The notes beneath the pieces are model-generated. The model saw only the letters and a list, made by a program, of their open reading frames with translations. It ran no database searches and had not been told where the DNA came from. Shown here piece by piece: positions 50,752-58,891 of a stretch of DNA of 64,000 bases. Numbering within the stretch: position 1 is the first letter of the stretch; the number at the start of each line of letters is the position of its first letter. Origin of the DNA: an uncultured Synergistales bacterium (lineage in GTDB: Bacteria; Synergistota; Synergistia; Synergistales; Aminobacteriaceae); assembly GCA_905234075.1 (NCBI GenBank), contig CAJOGI010000002.1:62001-126000 (forward strand), read 5' to 3'. The translations under genes and the position numbers were made by a program.

Positions 50752-51252
50752 ATGCAGAAAATCCGCTGGAACTTTTATATCACAGGAGGAATTTTAATTC
50801 TTCTCGGTGCTTTAACGTTTTTTTATCCGCTTGAAGCAATAATGACGGTCGGTTTATTTATCGGCTGCGGCCTTGTTGCGTCAGGCTTGAATTATTTTTC
50901 GGGATTTTATTTTTTTGGGCTTAAAAGATTTATCGCGCTTGGCCTCTTGGATTTTATTGCGGGCGTGATAATGATTGCGCAGCCGGGAATTTCAGCTTTC
51001 TTTATGCCTTATGTAATAGGCTTGTGGTTTTTGCTGACGGGTCTTTCAAGAATGTGCGCGGCGTTCTGGCTCGGCGGTGCAGAAATTCGCGGCTGGTGGT
51101 ACATGTTAATTGACGGCATAGCTTTAATAATTTTTGCGTTCGCGATGTTCGCTGCGCCGTTAATAAGTTCGATCTCGCTCATGATGCTTTTAGCAGGAAT
51201 TTTAATAGCGTCAGGAGTGCTCTCGATTTTCGAGGGACGTTTGGTCAGGTAG
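50752..51252 (+). CDS. HdeD/DUF308 family membrane protein
   Basis: 166 residues with six short transmembrane helices in pairs (FYITGGILILLGALTFFYP; VGLFIGCGLVASGLNYFSG; LGLLDFIAGVIMI), the repeated architecture of HdeD/DUF308. In E. coli HdeD helps survive acid at high cell density; here the role is unknown. It follows the HAD gene by 2 bp. The final Arg and TAG are encoded in a heptamer array. Confidence 0.8.
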   Translation: MQKIRWNFYITGGILILLGALTFFYPLEAIMTVGLFIGCGLVASGLNYFSGFYFFGLKRFIALGLLDFIAGVIMIAQPGISAFFMPYVIGLWFLLTGLSRMCAAFWLGGAEIRGWWYMLIDGIALIIFAFAMFAAPLISSISLMMLLAGILIASGVLSIFEGRLVR

Positions 51253-51281
51253 GAATTAGGAGGTAGGAATTAGGAGGTTTT
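51246..51281. repeat. Heptamer array at the DUF308 gene end
   Basis: AGGTAGGAATTAGGAGGTAG continues GAATTAGGAGG; the first TAG is the stop codon. It is the mirror of the array at 51367-51400. Confidence 0.8.
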
Positions 51282-51366
51282 TATTAGGCAAAAGCTATCT
51301 TCAAAAAATCATGCGTTACTTGTTATCAAAAAGCAACGTAATCACAATAGTTAGAAAATATCTTTT

Positions 51367-51400
51367 TACCTCCTACCTTCTGCCTCCTAACTCCTACCTA
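51367..51400. repeat. Heptamer array at the clpB gene end
   Basis: ACCTCCTACCTTCTGCCTCC then TAACTCCTACCT; the clpB stop TAG (51394-51396) lies inside it. It can pair with 51246-51281 across an 85-base spacer between convergent genes, possibly ending both transcripts. Confidence 0.8.
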
Positions 51401-53979
51401 AAAATAAGTTCTCCGGCTTTTACGTCAACATTAACGACAGCTTTCTCCCTAATTCCTCCTGCAATTAATGCGCGTGCAAGTTTCGTCTCAACGTTGTGAG
51501 TTATATATCTCTTCAGCGGCCTCGCTCCGTAAACGGGATCATAGCCTGCCGAAGCTATAAAGCTCAAAGCCTCATCAGTAAATTTTAATTCTATCTGACG
51601 GTCGGCAAGTCTTTCAGAAAGATGACCGAGCAAAATTTTCACGATCTCTTTCACTTCGTCTTGGCTTAACGGCTTGAAGAAAACTATATCGTCAACTCTG
51701 TTCAAAAATTCCGGCCTGAAGTGTTCGCGCAACGCCCGCATGACTTCTTCACGAGCAGAAAGAGAAATCATGCCTCCGACAATTCCCTCAAGCAAAGCCT
51801 GCGAGCCTATATTACTCGTCATAATTATTACGGTGTTCTTAAAATCAACGACGCGGCCATGACTGTCTGTAACTCTTCCGTCATCGAGAACCTGAAGCAA
51901 AATATTAAAGACATCGGGGTGAGCCTTTTCGATCTCGTCAAATAATATGACACTGTACGGCCTGCGCCTGACTGCTTCAGTTAATTGTCCGCCCTCATCA
52001 TAGCCGACGTATCCGGGAGGAGCTCCGACCAAGCGCGACACTGAGTGCTTCTCCATATATTCGCTCATGTCGATTCTTATCATGTTGTCCTCGCTGTCGA
52101 ATAAAGCTTCAGCTAATGTCCGGGCAAGTTCCGTTTTTCCGACACCTGTCGGGCCGAGAAATATAAACGAACCGATCGGGCGTTTAGGGTCTTTAATTCC
52201 GCTCCTTGCTCTCAAAACCGCATCGGCAACTAAAGTAACGGCCTCGTCCTGACCGACAACGCGCTTGTGTAAAATTTCGTCGAGCTTCAATAATTTTTCG
52301 CGTTCGCCCTCAAGCAGCCTATTAACAGGAATACCCGTCCAGCGGCTTACGATGTCGGCTATCTCGTCTTCCGTAACTTCCTCGCGCAGTAATTTTTTCT
52401 CGTCAGGTTTTGCGGAGTCGGCTTTAACTTTTTCTTTCGCCATTAAAACATTTTCGAGCTCTCGTAATTTTCCGTAGCGTAATTCAGCGGCTCTGCTTAA
52501 ATCGTATGCGCGCTCGGCTTTTTCAATTTCGGCTTTAATATTTTCAATTTCGGCGCGTAAATTTCTAATCTCTGCGATTGATTTTTTCTCTGTCTCGTAT
52601 TGAGCGCGTAAAGTGTCGGCTTCGGCGCGTGCCTCCTGTAACTCTTTCTGAAGAGCTTTTAATCTCTCTTTGCTCGCTTCGTCCTCTTCGTGTTTTAACG
52701 CGGCCTCTTCGATTTCAAGCTGTAAAACTTTTCTTGAGGCGTTGTCGAGTTCCATAGGCTGTGAGTCAATTTCTGTCCTAATCATGGCACAAGCCTCGTC
52801 AACTAAATCAATAGCTTTATCAGGCAAAAATCTGTTCGTGATGTATCTGTTCGACAACACCGCCGCCGCAACAAGCGCATTATCGCGGATAGAAACGCCG
52901 TGATGAGCCTGTAACTTTTCGCTTATGCCTCTTAAAATTGAAATAGTATCTTCAACTGTCGGCTGTTCAACATCAACCGGCTGAAAGCGTCTTGCTAACG
53001 CCGCGTCCTTTTCGATATATTTCCTGTATTCATCAACTGTTGTCGCACCTATGCAGTGAAGTTCACCGCGTGCAAGCATAGGCTTTAACATGTTGCCTGC
53101 ATCAACGGCTCCTTCGGCGGCTCCGGCTCCGACTATAGTATGAAGCTCATCGATGAATAATAAAATTCTTCCGTCGCTGTTCTTAATTTCGTTGAGTACG
53201 GCTTTCAATCTTTCTTCAAATTCGCCTCTGTATTTTGCTCCGGCGACGAGAGAGCCCATATCGAGAGCAAAAACAGTCCTGTCCTTCAAACCTTCGGGGA
53301 CATCTCCGCGCACAATCCTTTGAGCAAGCCCCTCAACGATTGCCGTTTTTCCGACACCGGGATCGCCGATTAAGACGGGATTATTTTTAGTCTTGCGCGA
53401 CAAAATTCTAATCACTCTGCGAATTTCATCATCACGGCCTATGACTGGGTCGAGCTTGCCGTTTTTAGCCGCTTGAACTAAATCGCGCCCGTATTTTTCA
53501 AGAGCTTCATAAGTTGCTTCAGGGTCCGCGCTCTGAACGCGCTGAGAGCCTCTGACTTCGGTCAGCACTTTCAAAAATTTTTCTTCTGTTACGTTAAATT
53601 CTTTCAATGACTTTGAAATATTAATCATCGCCATGAATAAATGCTCAACCGAAATATATTCGTCTTTGAGATTTTTCGCGAGCTCTCCGGCCTTCGTGAA
53701 AACATTTTCAAGTCTGTTAGTTATGTAAATTTTTCCCTGCTCGACTCCGCCGCCGGTAACACGCGGAATTTTTGCAAGTTCTTCTTCAACGGATTTTTCC
53801 AGCATATCCGCGTTAATATCCATTTTCTTTAATAATTGAGGTATAAGTCCGCCGTTGTCTTTAATCAAAGCTAAGAGCAAATGCTCCGCGTCAACCTGCT
53901 GATGATTATATTCTGACGCTGTAGCCTGAGCGGCCGCCAGAGCCTCCTGACTCTTGCGCGTTAATTTGTTCATGTCCAT
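51394..53979 (-). CDS. clpB: ATP-dependent disaggregase ClpB
   Basis: Hsp104/ClpB disaggregase acting with DnaK. The ATG at 53979 is used because AAGGGAG lies 8 bases upstream; a GTG further out falls within that site. 861 residues: Clp N-domain (1-150), AAA+ domain 1 with [15 protein letters not shown], middle coiled-coil domain (about 400-530), AAA+ domain 2 with [16 protein letters not shown] and [20 protein letters not shown]. The last residues, including a terminal Arg, come from a heptamer array. No CIRCE element (TTAGCACTC type) was found upstream, so HrcA control is not apparent. Confidence 0.96.
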   Translation of the reverse strand: MDMNKLTRKSQEALAAAQATASEYNHQQVDAEHLLLALIKDNGGLIPQLLKKMDINADMLEKSVEEELAKIPRVTGGGVEQGKIYITNRLENVFTKAGELAKNLKDEYISVEHLFMAMINISKSLKEFNVTEEKFLKVLTEVRGSQRVQSADPEATYEALEKYGRDLVQAAKNGKLDPVIGRDDEIRRVIRILSRKTKNNPVLIGDPGVGKTAIVEGLAQRIVRGDVPEGLKDRTVFALDMGSLVAGAKYRGEFEERLKAVLNEIKNSDGRILLFIDELHTIVGAGAAEGAVDAGNMLKPMLARGELHCIGATTVDEYRKYIEKDAALARRFQPVDVEQPTVEDTISILRGISEKLQAHHGVSIRDNALVAAAVLSNRYITNRFLPDKAIDLVDEACAMIRTEIDSQPMELDNASRKVLQLEIEEAALKHEEDEASKERLKALQKELQEARAEADTLRAQYETEKKSIAEIRNLRAEIENIKAEIEKAERAYDLSRAAELRYGKLRELENVLMAKEKVKADSAKPDEKKLLREEVTEDEIADIVSRWTGIPVNRLLEGEREKLLKLDEILHKRVVGQDEAVTLVADAVLRARSGIKDPKRPIGSFIFLGPTGVGKTELARTLAEALFDSEDNMIRIDMSEYMEKHSVSRLVGAPPGYVGYDEGGQLTEAVRRRPYSVILFDEIEKAHPDVFNILLQVLDDGRVTDSHGRVVDFKNTVIIMTSNIGSQALLEGIVGGMISLSAREEVMRALREHFRPEFLNRVDDIVFFKPLSQDEVKEIVKILLGHLSERLADRQIELKFTDEALSFIASAGYDPVYGARPLKRYITHNVETKLARALIAGGIREKAVVNVDVKAGELIFR

Positions 53980-54070
53980 AATTTTCACTCCCTTATAAAA
54001 TTCTTAACTAACTTTGACTAATTTTAGAACTACTTAAAAAATTTTTCAATCCTTAAATTTTTTTGCGAGT

Positions 54071-54160
54071 AAAAAATTTTTGATTCTATTTTTTTTATCA
54101 GGCTCTTAAAAATTTATGGACGCTTAAAAAAATAAAAATTTTTGTAGGTGTAAATGTAGT
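54071..54160 (+). repeat. 90-bp AT-rich intergenic repeat, copy A
   Basis: Between clpB and a nuclease gene. Shares a 23-nt block (54071-54093) and a 26-nt block (54135-54160, ending GTAGGTGTAAATGTAGT) with copy C on the opposite strand at 8309-8399. Confidence 0.85.
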
Positions 54161-54163
54161 GGT

Positions 54164-54200
54164 AAAAAAAACAGTCCCGAAAAAAATTTTCGAGAACTGT
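54164..54200 (-). terminator. Rho-independent terminator of the nuclease gene
   Basis: Minus strand: ACAGTTCTCGAAAA pairs with the TTTTCGGGACTGT arm (54171-54200), followed by about eight T at 54163-54170. Confidence 0.85.
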
Positions 54201-54234
54201 TCTTTCAGAAATTTTATCAGATGACTTGATTATA

Positions 54235-54963
54235 TCACGTATATTTATGTTTTATATTTTTCCACAGCGGCATGAAAATTTCTTTGCCGTAATAATTTTT
54301 ATAAGCCCTCTTAAATTTTTTTTCCCATTGAGGAGCGCGGCTATACGTTTTTGAATCCATGTATAAACTTTCCCGGAAGGCCGACAAAAAATCTTCAAGG
54401 CAGTCGAAAACTTTTGAGCCTGTTCTTCGTGCGTACCAGTTACACGGGCGTATCTCGTTAGCTGTTCCGTTCCTGAACTGCACGGTCAGCGGCCACTCTG
54501 CCATAGTTTTCGTGATCTCCCAGATTTTTTTCAGCCATATGTCCGAAATTCTCAACATGCCGGTAGCATCGTTCAATGTGTAGCCAAAAATTAAATAGTC
54601 AGCATCAAGGTGCCAAGGACGCTCGATTAAATCCTTCGCGAAAAATTCAAACGCCGCGATGCTGAATCTTGGATTGTCGGCACGGTTGAAGGCTTTTATC
54701 TCCAGCCAGTCTTTTCTCAAATTTTTTTTATTCAGATAAATATCAGGTGGCATTTGAGGTATCGGATTAGCCATAAAATCAAAACGGCTTCTTCTAAGCC
54801 ACTCGCCGACCCACGCTTGAATGACATCGCCTATAACATCACGTCTTTTTATGACAACGTCTATGTCGCCGAGCTGAAATTTTATGAAGCCGCCGATCGA
54901 TTTAATTCTATAATCAAGAATAAGTGTTTTATAAATTTCTCGCGCTGTGATTACGTTTGCCAT
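54235..54963 (-). CDS. Solitary PD-(D/E)xK nuclease resembling NgoBV-type restriction enzymes
   Basis: 242 residues. DVIGDVIQAWVGEWLRRS, then PPDIYL (residues about 72-77) and DWLEIKAFN give the PD...ExK metal-binding catalytic core. The following AAFEFFAKDLIERPW and ADYLIFGYTL match what I recall of the NgoBV/NlaIV family of type II restriction endonucleases. No methyltransferase gene is present on either side (clpB and argG are the neighbours), so the host must be protected otherwise or the enzyme is inactive or has another role. It has its own terminator. Family assignment is from memory; the PD-(D/E)xK call is firmer. Confidence 0.7.
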   Translation of the reverse strand: MANVITAREIYKTLILDYRIKSIGGFIKFQLGDIDVVIKRRDVIGDVIQAWVGEWLRRSRFDFMANPIPQMPPDIYLNKKNLRKDWLEIKAFNRADNPRFSIAAFEFFAKDLIERPWHLDADYLIFGYTLNDATGMLRISDIWLKKIWEITKTMAEWPLTVQFRNGTANEIRPCNWYARRTGSKVFDCLEDFLSAFRESLYMDSKTYSRAPQWEKKFKRAYKNYYGKEIFMPLWKNIKHKYT

Positions 54964-55003
54964 GTTAGTATTTCTGAATTGATTTCGCTATGAAAAATTC
55001 GTG

Positions 55004-55012
55004 TGATATTAT
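55004..55012 (+). promoter_or_regulatory. Extended -10 promoter of argG
   Basis: TGATATTAT, 42 bases before the argG ATG; GAAGGA lies between. No clear -35. Confidence 0.5.
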
Positions 55013-55054
55013 CATACTTAGAAACAAATTTTTCCAGAAAGAAGGATTTTTTAT

Positions 55055-56287
55055 ATGTCCGAAAAAAAAGGAAAAGCAGTACTTGCCTACAGCGGAGGGC
55101 TTGACACTTCTGTAGCTGTCATGTGGCTCACCGAACAGGGCTATGACGTTATAACAATGACCGCCGACGTAGGACAAAAGGACGTAGACTTACAGGCGGC
55201 GAAATCAAAAGCTCTTCACAGCGGAGCTGTTAAGGCGTATATATTTGACCTCAAAAAAACTTTTGTTGAAAATTATGTCTACCCGTCATTGAAAGCTAAC
55301 GCGATGTATCAGGGGACTTATCCGCTTGTCTCGGCACTGTCGCGTCCGTTAATCGCAAAGACCCTCGTTGACATTGCAAATAAAGAAGGAGCTGTCGCAG
55401 TTGCTCACGGCTGCACAGGCAAGGGCCAAGACCAAGTTAGAATTGAAGTCTGCGCAACGGCGTTAAATCCTAAAATAAAAGTTCTTGCCCCCGTTCGTGA
55501 TTGGCACTTCACACGCGAGGCCGAGATTGAGTACGCTGCCAAGCACGGAATACCCGTAAGGGCTACTGCGGCTTCACCGTACAGCACTGACGATAATTTA
55601 TGGGGACGTTCAATCGAGTGCGGACTTCTCGAAGACCCTTGGAACGAACCGCCCGAAGACGCTTACGAGATGACTTCAAACCCGATCGAAGGCCCGGACG
55701 CTCCGGAATTTGTTGAGATAAGTTTTGAGGGAGGACTGCCGGTCGAGCTCAACGGAGAAAGAATGAACGGCGTTGAATTAATCCAGACGCTAAATAAAAT
55801 TGCAGGCCGTCATGGCATAGGGCGCGTCGATATGATTGAGGACAGGCTCGTCGGCTTTAAGTCCCGCGAAGTTTATGAGTGTCCCGGCTCGACAGCTTTA
55901 TTAGCGGCTCATAGAGCTATGGAAACTTTGACGCTTGATAAGCAGGTCTTGAAAACAAAGCGCGAACTTGAGACAAGATTTGCCGAGCTTACATATGAGG
56001 GCTACTGGTTCTCGCCGCTGCGCGATGCCATAAACGCTTTCATTGATGACACACAAAAATATGTCAACGGCACTGTAAAAATGCGTTTGTTCAAAGGTCA
56101 GGCTGTCGTACGCGGCTTGAAAACATCAAAGAGCATTTACAGGCACGATTTAGCAACTTACTCGGAAGGCGATGCGTTTGATCATTCGGCTGCTGTGGGC
56201 TTCATTAACATCTGGGGACTTCCAGTCAGAACATGGACATCGACATGGCCGCGTCAGGACGAAGCAGAAATTCCTATTGAAGCGTAA
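55055..56287 (+). CDS. argG: Argininosuccinate synthase
   Basis: Joins citrulline and aspartate using ATP in arginine synthesis. AYSGGLDTSVAVMWL is the PP-loop ATP motif at about residues 10-24; HGCTGKGQDQVRIE and SPYSTDDNLWGRSIECG are the substrate-binding blocks. Length is 410, the usual size. Single-gene unit with its own promoter and terminator; argH is not in the window. Confidence 0.97.
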   Translation: MSEKKGKAVLAYSGGLDTSVAVMWLTEQGYDVITMTADVGQKDVDLQAAKSKALHSGAVKAYIFDLKKTFVENYVYPSLKANAMYQGTYPLVSALSRPLIAKTLVDIANKEGAVAVAHGCTGKGQDQVRIEVCATALNPKIKVLAPVRDWHFTREAEIEYAAKHGIPVRATAASPYSTDDNLWGRSIECGLLEDPWNEPPEDAYEMTSNPIEGPDAPEFVEISFEGGLPVELNGERMNGVELIQTLNKIAGRHGIGRVDMIEDRLVGFKSREVYECPGSTALLAAHRAMETLTLDKQVLKTKRELETRFAELTYEGYWFSPLRDAINAFIDDTQKYVNGTVKMRLFKGQAVVRGLKTSKSIYRHDLATYSEGDAFDHSAAVGFINIWGLPVRTWTSTWPRQDEAEIPIEA

Positions 56288-56314
56288 AATTAAAAGTATG
56301 ATATAATTATCCGC

Positions 56315-56340
56315 GAGGAGTTAGGAAGGAATTAGGGAGT
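56315..56340. repeat. Degenerate heptamer tract forming part of the argG terminator
   Basis: GAGGAGTTAGGAAGGAATTA, continuing GGGAGT; its 3' part is the left arm of the terminator at 56332-56371. Confidence 0.6.
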
Positions 56341-56371
56341 TGGGTTTTTGCTCAGCTCCTTAATTTTTTTT
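56332..56371 (+). terminator. argG terminator
   Basis: TTAGGGAGTTGGG pairs with CTCAGCTCCTTAA through several G-U pairs, loop TTTTTG, followed by eight T. It overlaps the end of convergent tsaD. Confidence 0.8.
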
Positions 56372-57377
56372 ATAACTCATGAAGCGAAGGGTCAGGGATA
56401 ACATCAGTTTCAAAAAATTTTTTTCGAGTCCATGAATTTCTCCCGGCCATTGCGACCATGACGGCGTTGTCCGTACAGCGTTTTAATTCCGGGAGCCAAG
56501 CGCGGAAATTTTTATTATTTTTCAGAGCATCGCGCAGCGCACTATTAGCCGATACTCCGCCCGAAGCAGAAACTTTTTTTATTCCAGTAAGTTTTACAGC
56601 TAAATTTATTTTTGCGGTCAAAGCCTCCGTTACGGATTTTTGAAACGACGCACATAAATCATCAATGGGAATTTCTTTGCCTTCGTTTTCAAATTTTTTT
56701 ACCTGCCATAATAAAGCCGTCTTCAAACCGCTGAAGCTAAATTCTATTTTATCAGTATTTTTTAGCGGCACGGGAAAATTAAATGCGTGAGGGTCTCCGA
56801 TTTTTGCTCGCCTGTCAATTTCCGGGCCGCCCGGATATTTTAATCCGAGTATTCTCGCGGCTTTGTCGTAGGCTTCTCCGGCTGCATCGTCGCGTGTCTG
56901 TCCGAGCAGTTCATAATTTCCGAACGAATTTACTTTTATAATCTCCGTGTGTCCTCCCGACACTATGAGAGACAAAAACGGCGGCTCTAAATCCTGAGCA
57001 TCAACTAACGGAGCGAACAGGTGCCCCTCAAGATGATTAACGCCGATTAACGGAACGCCCCAGACTTGAGAGAGAGCCTTCGCGGTCTGCACGCCGACTA
57101 TTAAAGACCCCATGAGGCCGGGCCCTCGTGTTACGGCAATTAAATTTAATTCGCGGCCTGAAATATTAATTTCTTTTAACGCGGCATTAACTAAAGGCAA
57201 TAAATTTTCTAAATGCTTTCTTGCGGCAAATTCCGGGATAACTCCGCCGAAGCGCGAATGATCTTTAATTTGACTCGAAAGAAATTCGCACAAGACCTCG
57301 TTATCATTTTTTAGAATTGCCACGCCGGTATCGTCGCAGCTTGTCTCAATTCCAAGCGTCAAAAAATTTTTATTCAT
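56370..57377 (-). CDS. tsaD: tRNA N6-threonylcarbamoyladenosine transferase TsaD
   Basis: Transfers threonylcarbamoyl to A37 of ANN-decoding tRNAs with TsaB/TsaE. LGIETSCDDTGVAIL is the ASKHA N terminus, VNHLEGHLFAPL holds the two metal-binding histidines, IVSGGHTEI and DDAAGEAYDKAARILGL complete the signature. 335 residues. It overlaps the upstream NlpC/P60 gene by 8 bp. Other tsa genes are not in view. Confidence 0.96.
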   Translation of the reverse strand: MNKNFLTLGIETSCDDTGVAILKNDNEVLCEFLSSQIKDHSRFGGVIPEFAARKHLENLLPLVNAALKEINISGRELNLIAVTRGPGLMGSLIVGVQTAKALSQVWGVPLIGVNHLEGHLFAPLVDAQDLEPPFLSLIVSGGHTEIIKVNSFGNYELLGQTRDDAAGEAYDKAARILGLKYPGGPEIDRRAKIGDPHAFNFPVPLKNTDKIEFSFSGLKTALLWQVKKFENEGKEIPIDDLCASFQKSVTEALTAKINLAVKLTGIKKVSASGGVSANSALRDALKNNKNFRAWLPELKRCTDNAVMVAMAGRNSWTRKKFFETDVIPDPSLHEL

Positions 57378-58656
57378 TTACGATAATATATTCTTTCATT
57401 TCAAAAATATCAGTGCTTATTGTTTTCCCTGACGGCCTGTAACCTTCATCATTAATTAATTGCACGGCAGGTTTATATTTTCCGGGATTTTCATAAAAAT
57501 AATTAGGAGCGTATTCGCTGTCTCTCGCGGAGTATACAAAACGCCATAGGTCTATATCCTCGCTTATAGTCATTGAGATTTCTTTATGCTCTATGCCTTC
57601 GGGATAAATCACCGCTCTGTTGGGGGCATAACCGTCAACGCGAACATAAAAGCGGTATCCCGTTTTATCGCCTGAAGTAAAAGGAGCCGAGTAAAATTCT
57701 TTTATCTCTAATTTTTCCGGATTGTCGGGAAAAACTGTTCCGAACGTATTAATTGCGGACGGCCTTGCCAGATCTTCCCTGTAATCTTCGTCGCCTGAGA
57801 TCATTGAATTTATGACGGTGCTAAAGTCCCTGCCGTTAGCGTGAATAAATTTTCCGTTGCCGAGATACATTCCCACGTGACCGCTCCAGTGTATTGTATC
57901 GCCTGTTTTCAGTGCCTTTAATGTTTCGAGAGTATGATTATCATCTGAAGTTCCTTCGATGTGCTTTAATGCAATAGGAAAACCGTATTTCGGCCTCGAA
58001 TTTCTGAAAACTTCAAGCCCGTTTAGGTTATAAGCCATGTGAACAAGACCTGAGCAGTCAATGCCTTCGGGAGTTCTTCCGCCCCAGCGGTAAGACGTGC
58101 CCAGATATAATTTTGCGTCATCGGCGAGATTTTTGCGTGTCTGTTCTTCTCCGTAAGCGTTCCATGTTCTTATAGGACGTACTAAGGGACTGCGGACCCA
58201 GCCTTTAACTTTACCGAATAATTGAGCTTCCACGTAGCGATCATCTTCGGAATTTACCTGGCCTATTTTAAGATATGCTCCTCTTGGAAGAGTAATCAGA
58301 GGCGGAAAAGACGAAGTTCTAGGCTCGGACTGAATGTCGGCGAACGGGGCGATAACCTGATGAGTTACTAGATTTTTCCATTCTTCAGCAACGCTCTTAT
58401 ACACTAATTTAATATTTTTTTCGTCTATAGGGTCATAGCCGTAAGACATCTCAATAAAAACTCTGTCTTCAGATAAAATTACATTCCCCGTCATTCCGTA
58501 AACAACGTCATTATTTCGGGTTCCGCCGGGCGCAAATAACGGAGCTGAAGGAGCAGTTACGACCGCCATTATGTCCTCGTGTCTGCTTTCAGCAAAAACG
58601 GGAAGCAAAGAGCAGAAAATAAACGTCAGCAGTAAAAAAATTTTCCCTTTCTTCAA
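57370..58656 (-). CDS. Secreted NlpC/P60 peptidoglycan hydrolase with SH3-like domains
   Basis: 428 residues with a signal peptide (IFLLLTFIFCSLLPVFA). SH3-like segments occupy about 30-165, then the NlpC/P60 cysteine peptidase domain: RWGGRTPEGIDCSGLVHMAY (Cys201), HWSGHVGMYLGNGKFIHANG (His260, His272). The layout matches YkfC-like gamma-D-glutamyl-L-diamino acid endopeptidases used in cell-wall recycling. The last 100 residues form an extra beta-rich domain. Translationally coupled to tsaD (8-bp overlap). Confidence 0.9.
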   Translation of the reverse strand: MKKGKIFLLLTFIFCSLLPVFAESRHEDIMAVVTAPSAPLFAPGGTRNNDVVYGMTGNVILSEDRVFIEMSYGYDPIDEKNIKLVYKSVAEEWKNLVTHQVIAPFADIQSEPRTSSFPPLITLPRGAYLKIGQVNSEDDRYVEAQLFGKVKGWVRSPLVRPIRTWNAYGEEQTRKNLADDAKLYLGTSYRWGGRTPEGIDCSGLVHMAYNLNGLEVFRNSRPKYGFPIALKHIEGTSDDNHTLETLKALKTGDTIHWSGHVGMYLGNGKFIHANGRDFSTVINSMISGDEDYREDLARPSAINTFGTVFPDNPEKLEIKEFYSAPFTSGDKTGYRFYVRVDGYAPNRAVIYPEGIEHKEISMTISEDIDLWRFVYSARDSEYAPNYFYENPGKYKPAVQLINDEGYRPSGKTISTDIFEMKEYIIVNE

Positions 58657-58678
58657 TAAAACGACCTCCTAAAAATTT

Positions 58679-58861
58679 TTACATGAAAGAATTATCTTCA
58701 ACAAATTCAGGCCACGAATGATTTACAAAATCATCATAGCTGTCAAAAATCGGCGGCTGCATTGTCTCATCATTAAAAATAAATCTTTCAAAGCCGTTCA
58801 ACGCAAGTTCGCCGAACCATAATTTATTATCACATTCGCGATTATGAGAGAACATTAACAT
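58679..58861 (-). CDS. Small protein of unknown function (60 residues)
   Basis: An AAGGAG site 10 bases before the ATG makes translation likely. The product is short, acidic and aromatic (FGELALNGFERFIF, SWPEFVEDNSFM), with no signal peptide or membrane helix and no family I recognise. It lies 22 bp before the NlpC/P60 gene and 30 bp after the serpin gene, in the same orientation, so it belongs to that operon. Confidence 0.55.
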   Translation of the reverse strand: MLMFSHNRECDNKLWFGELALNGFERFIFNDETMQPPIFDSYDDFVNHSWPEFVEDNSFM

Positions 58862-58891
58862 AAAAAATTTTCTCCTTCTTAAACTTAGAGC

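Noticed and set aside
51311-51499. Small open frame with [10 protein letters not shown] between DUF308 and clpB
   Set aside because: It is a translation of a heptamer array and clpB antisense, with no ribosome site. Its likeness to the HemD insert only reflects the shared DNA repeat.
53980-54234. CIRCE or other heat-shock operator upstream of clpB
   Set aside because: No TTAGCACTC/GAGTGCTAA inverted repeat was found; only the 90-bp element and a terminator.
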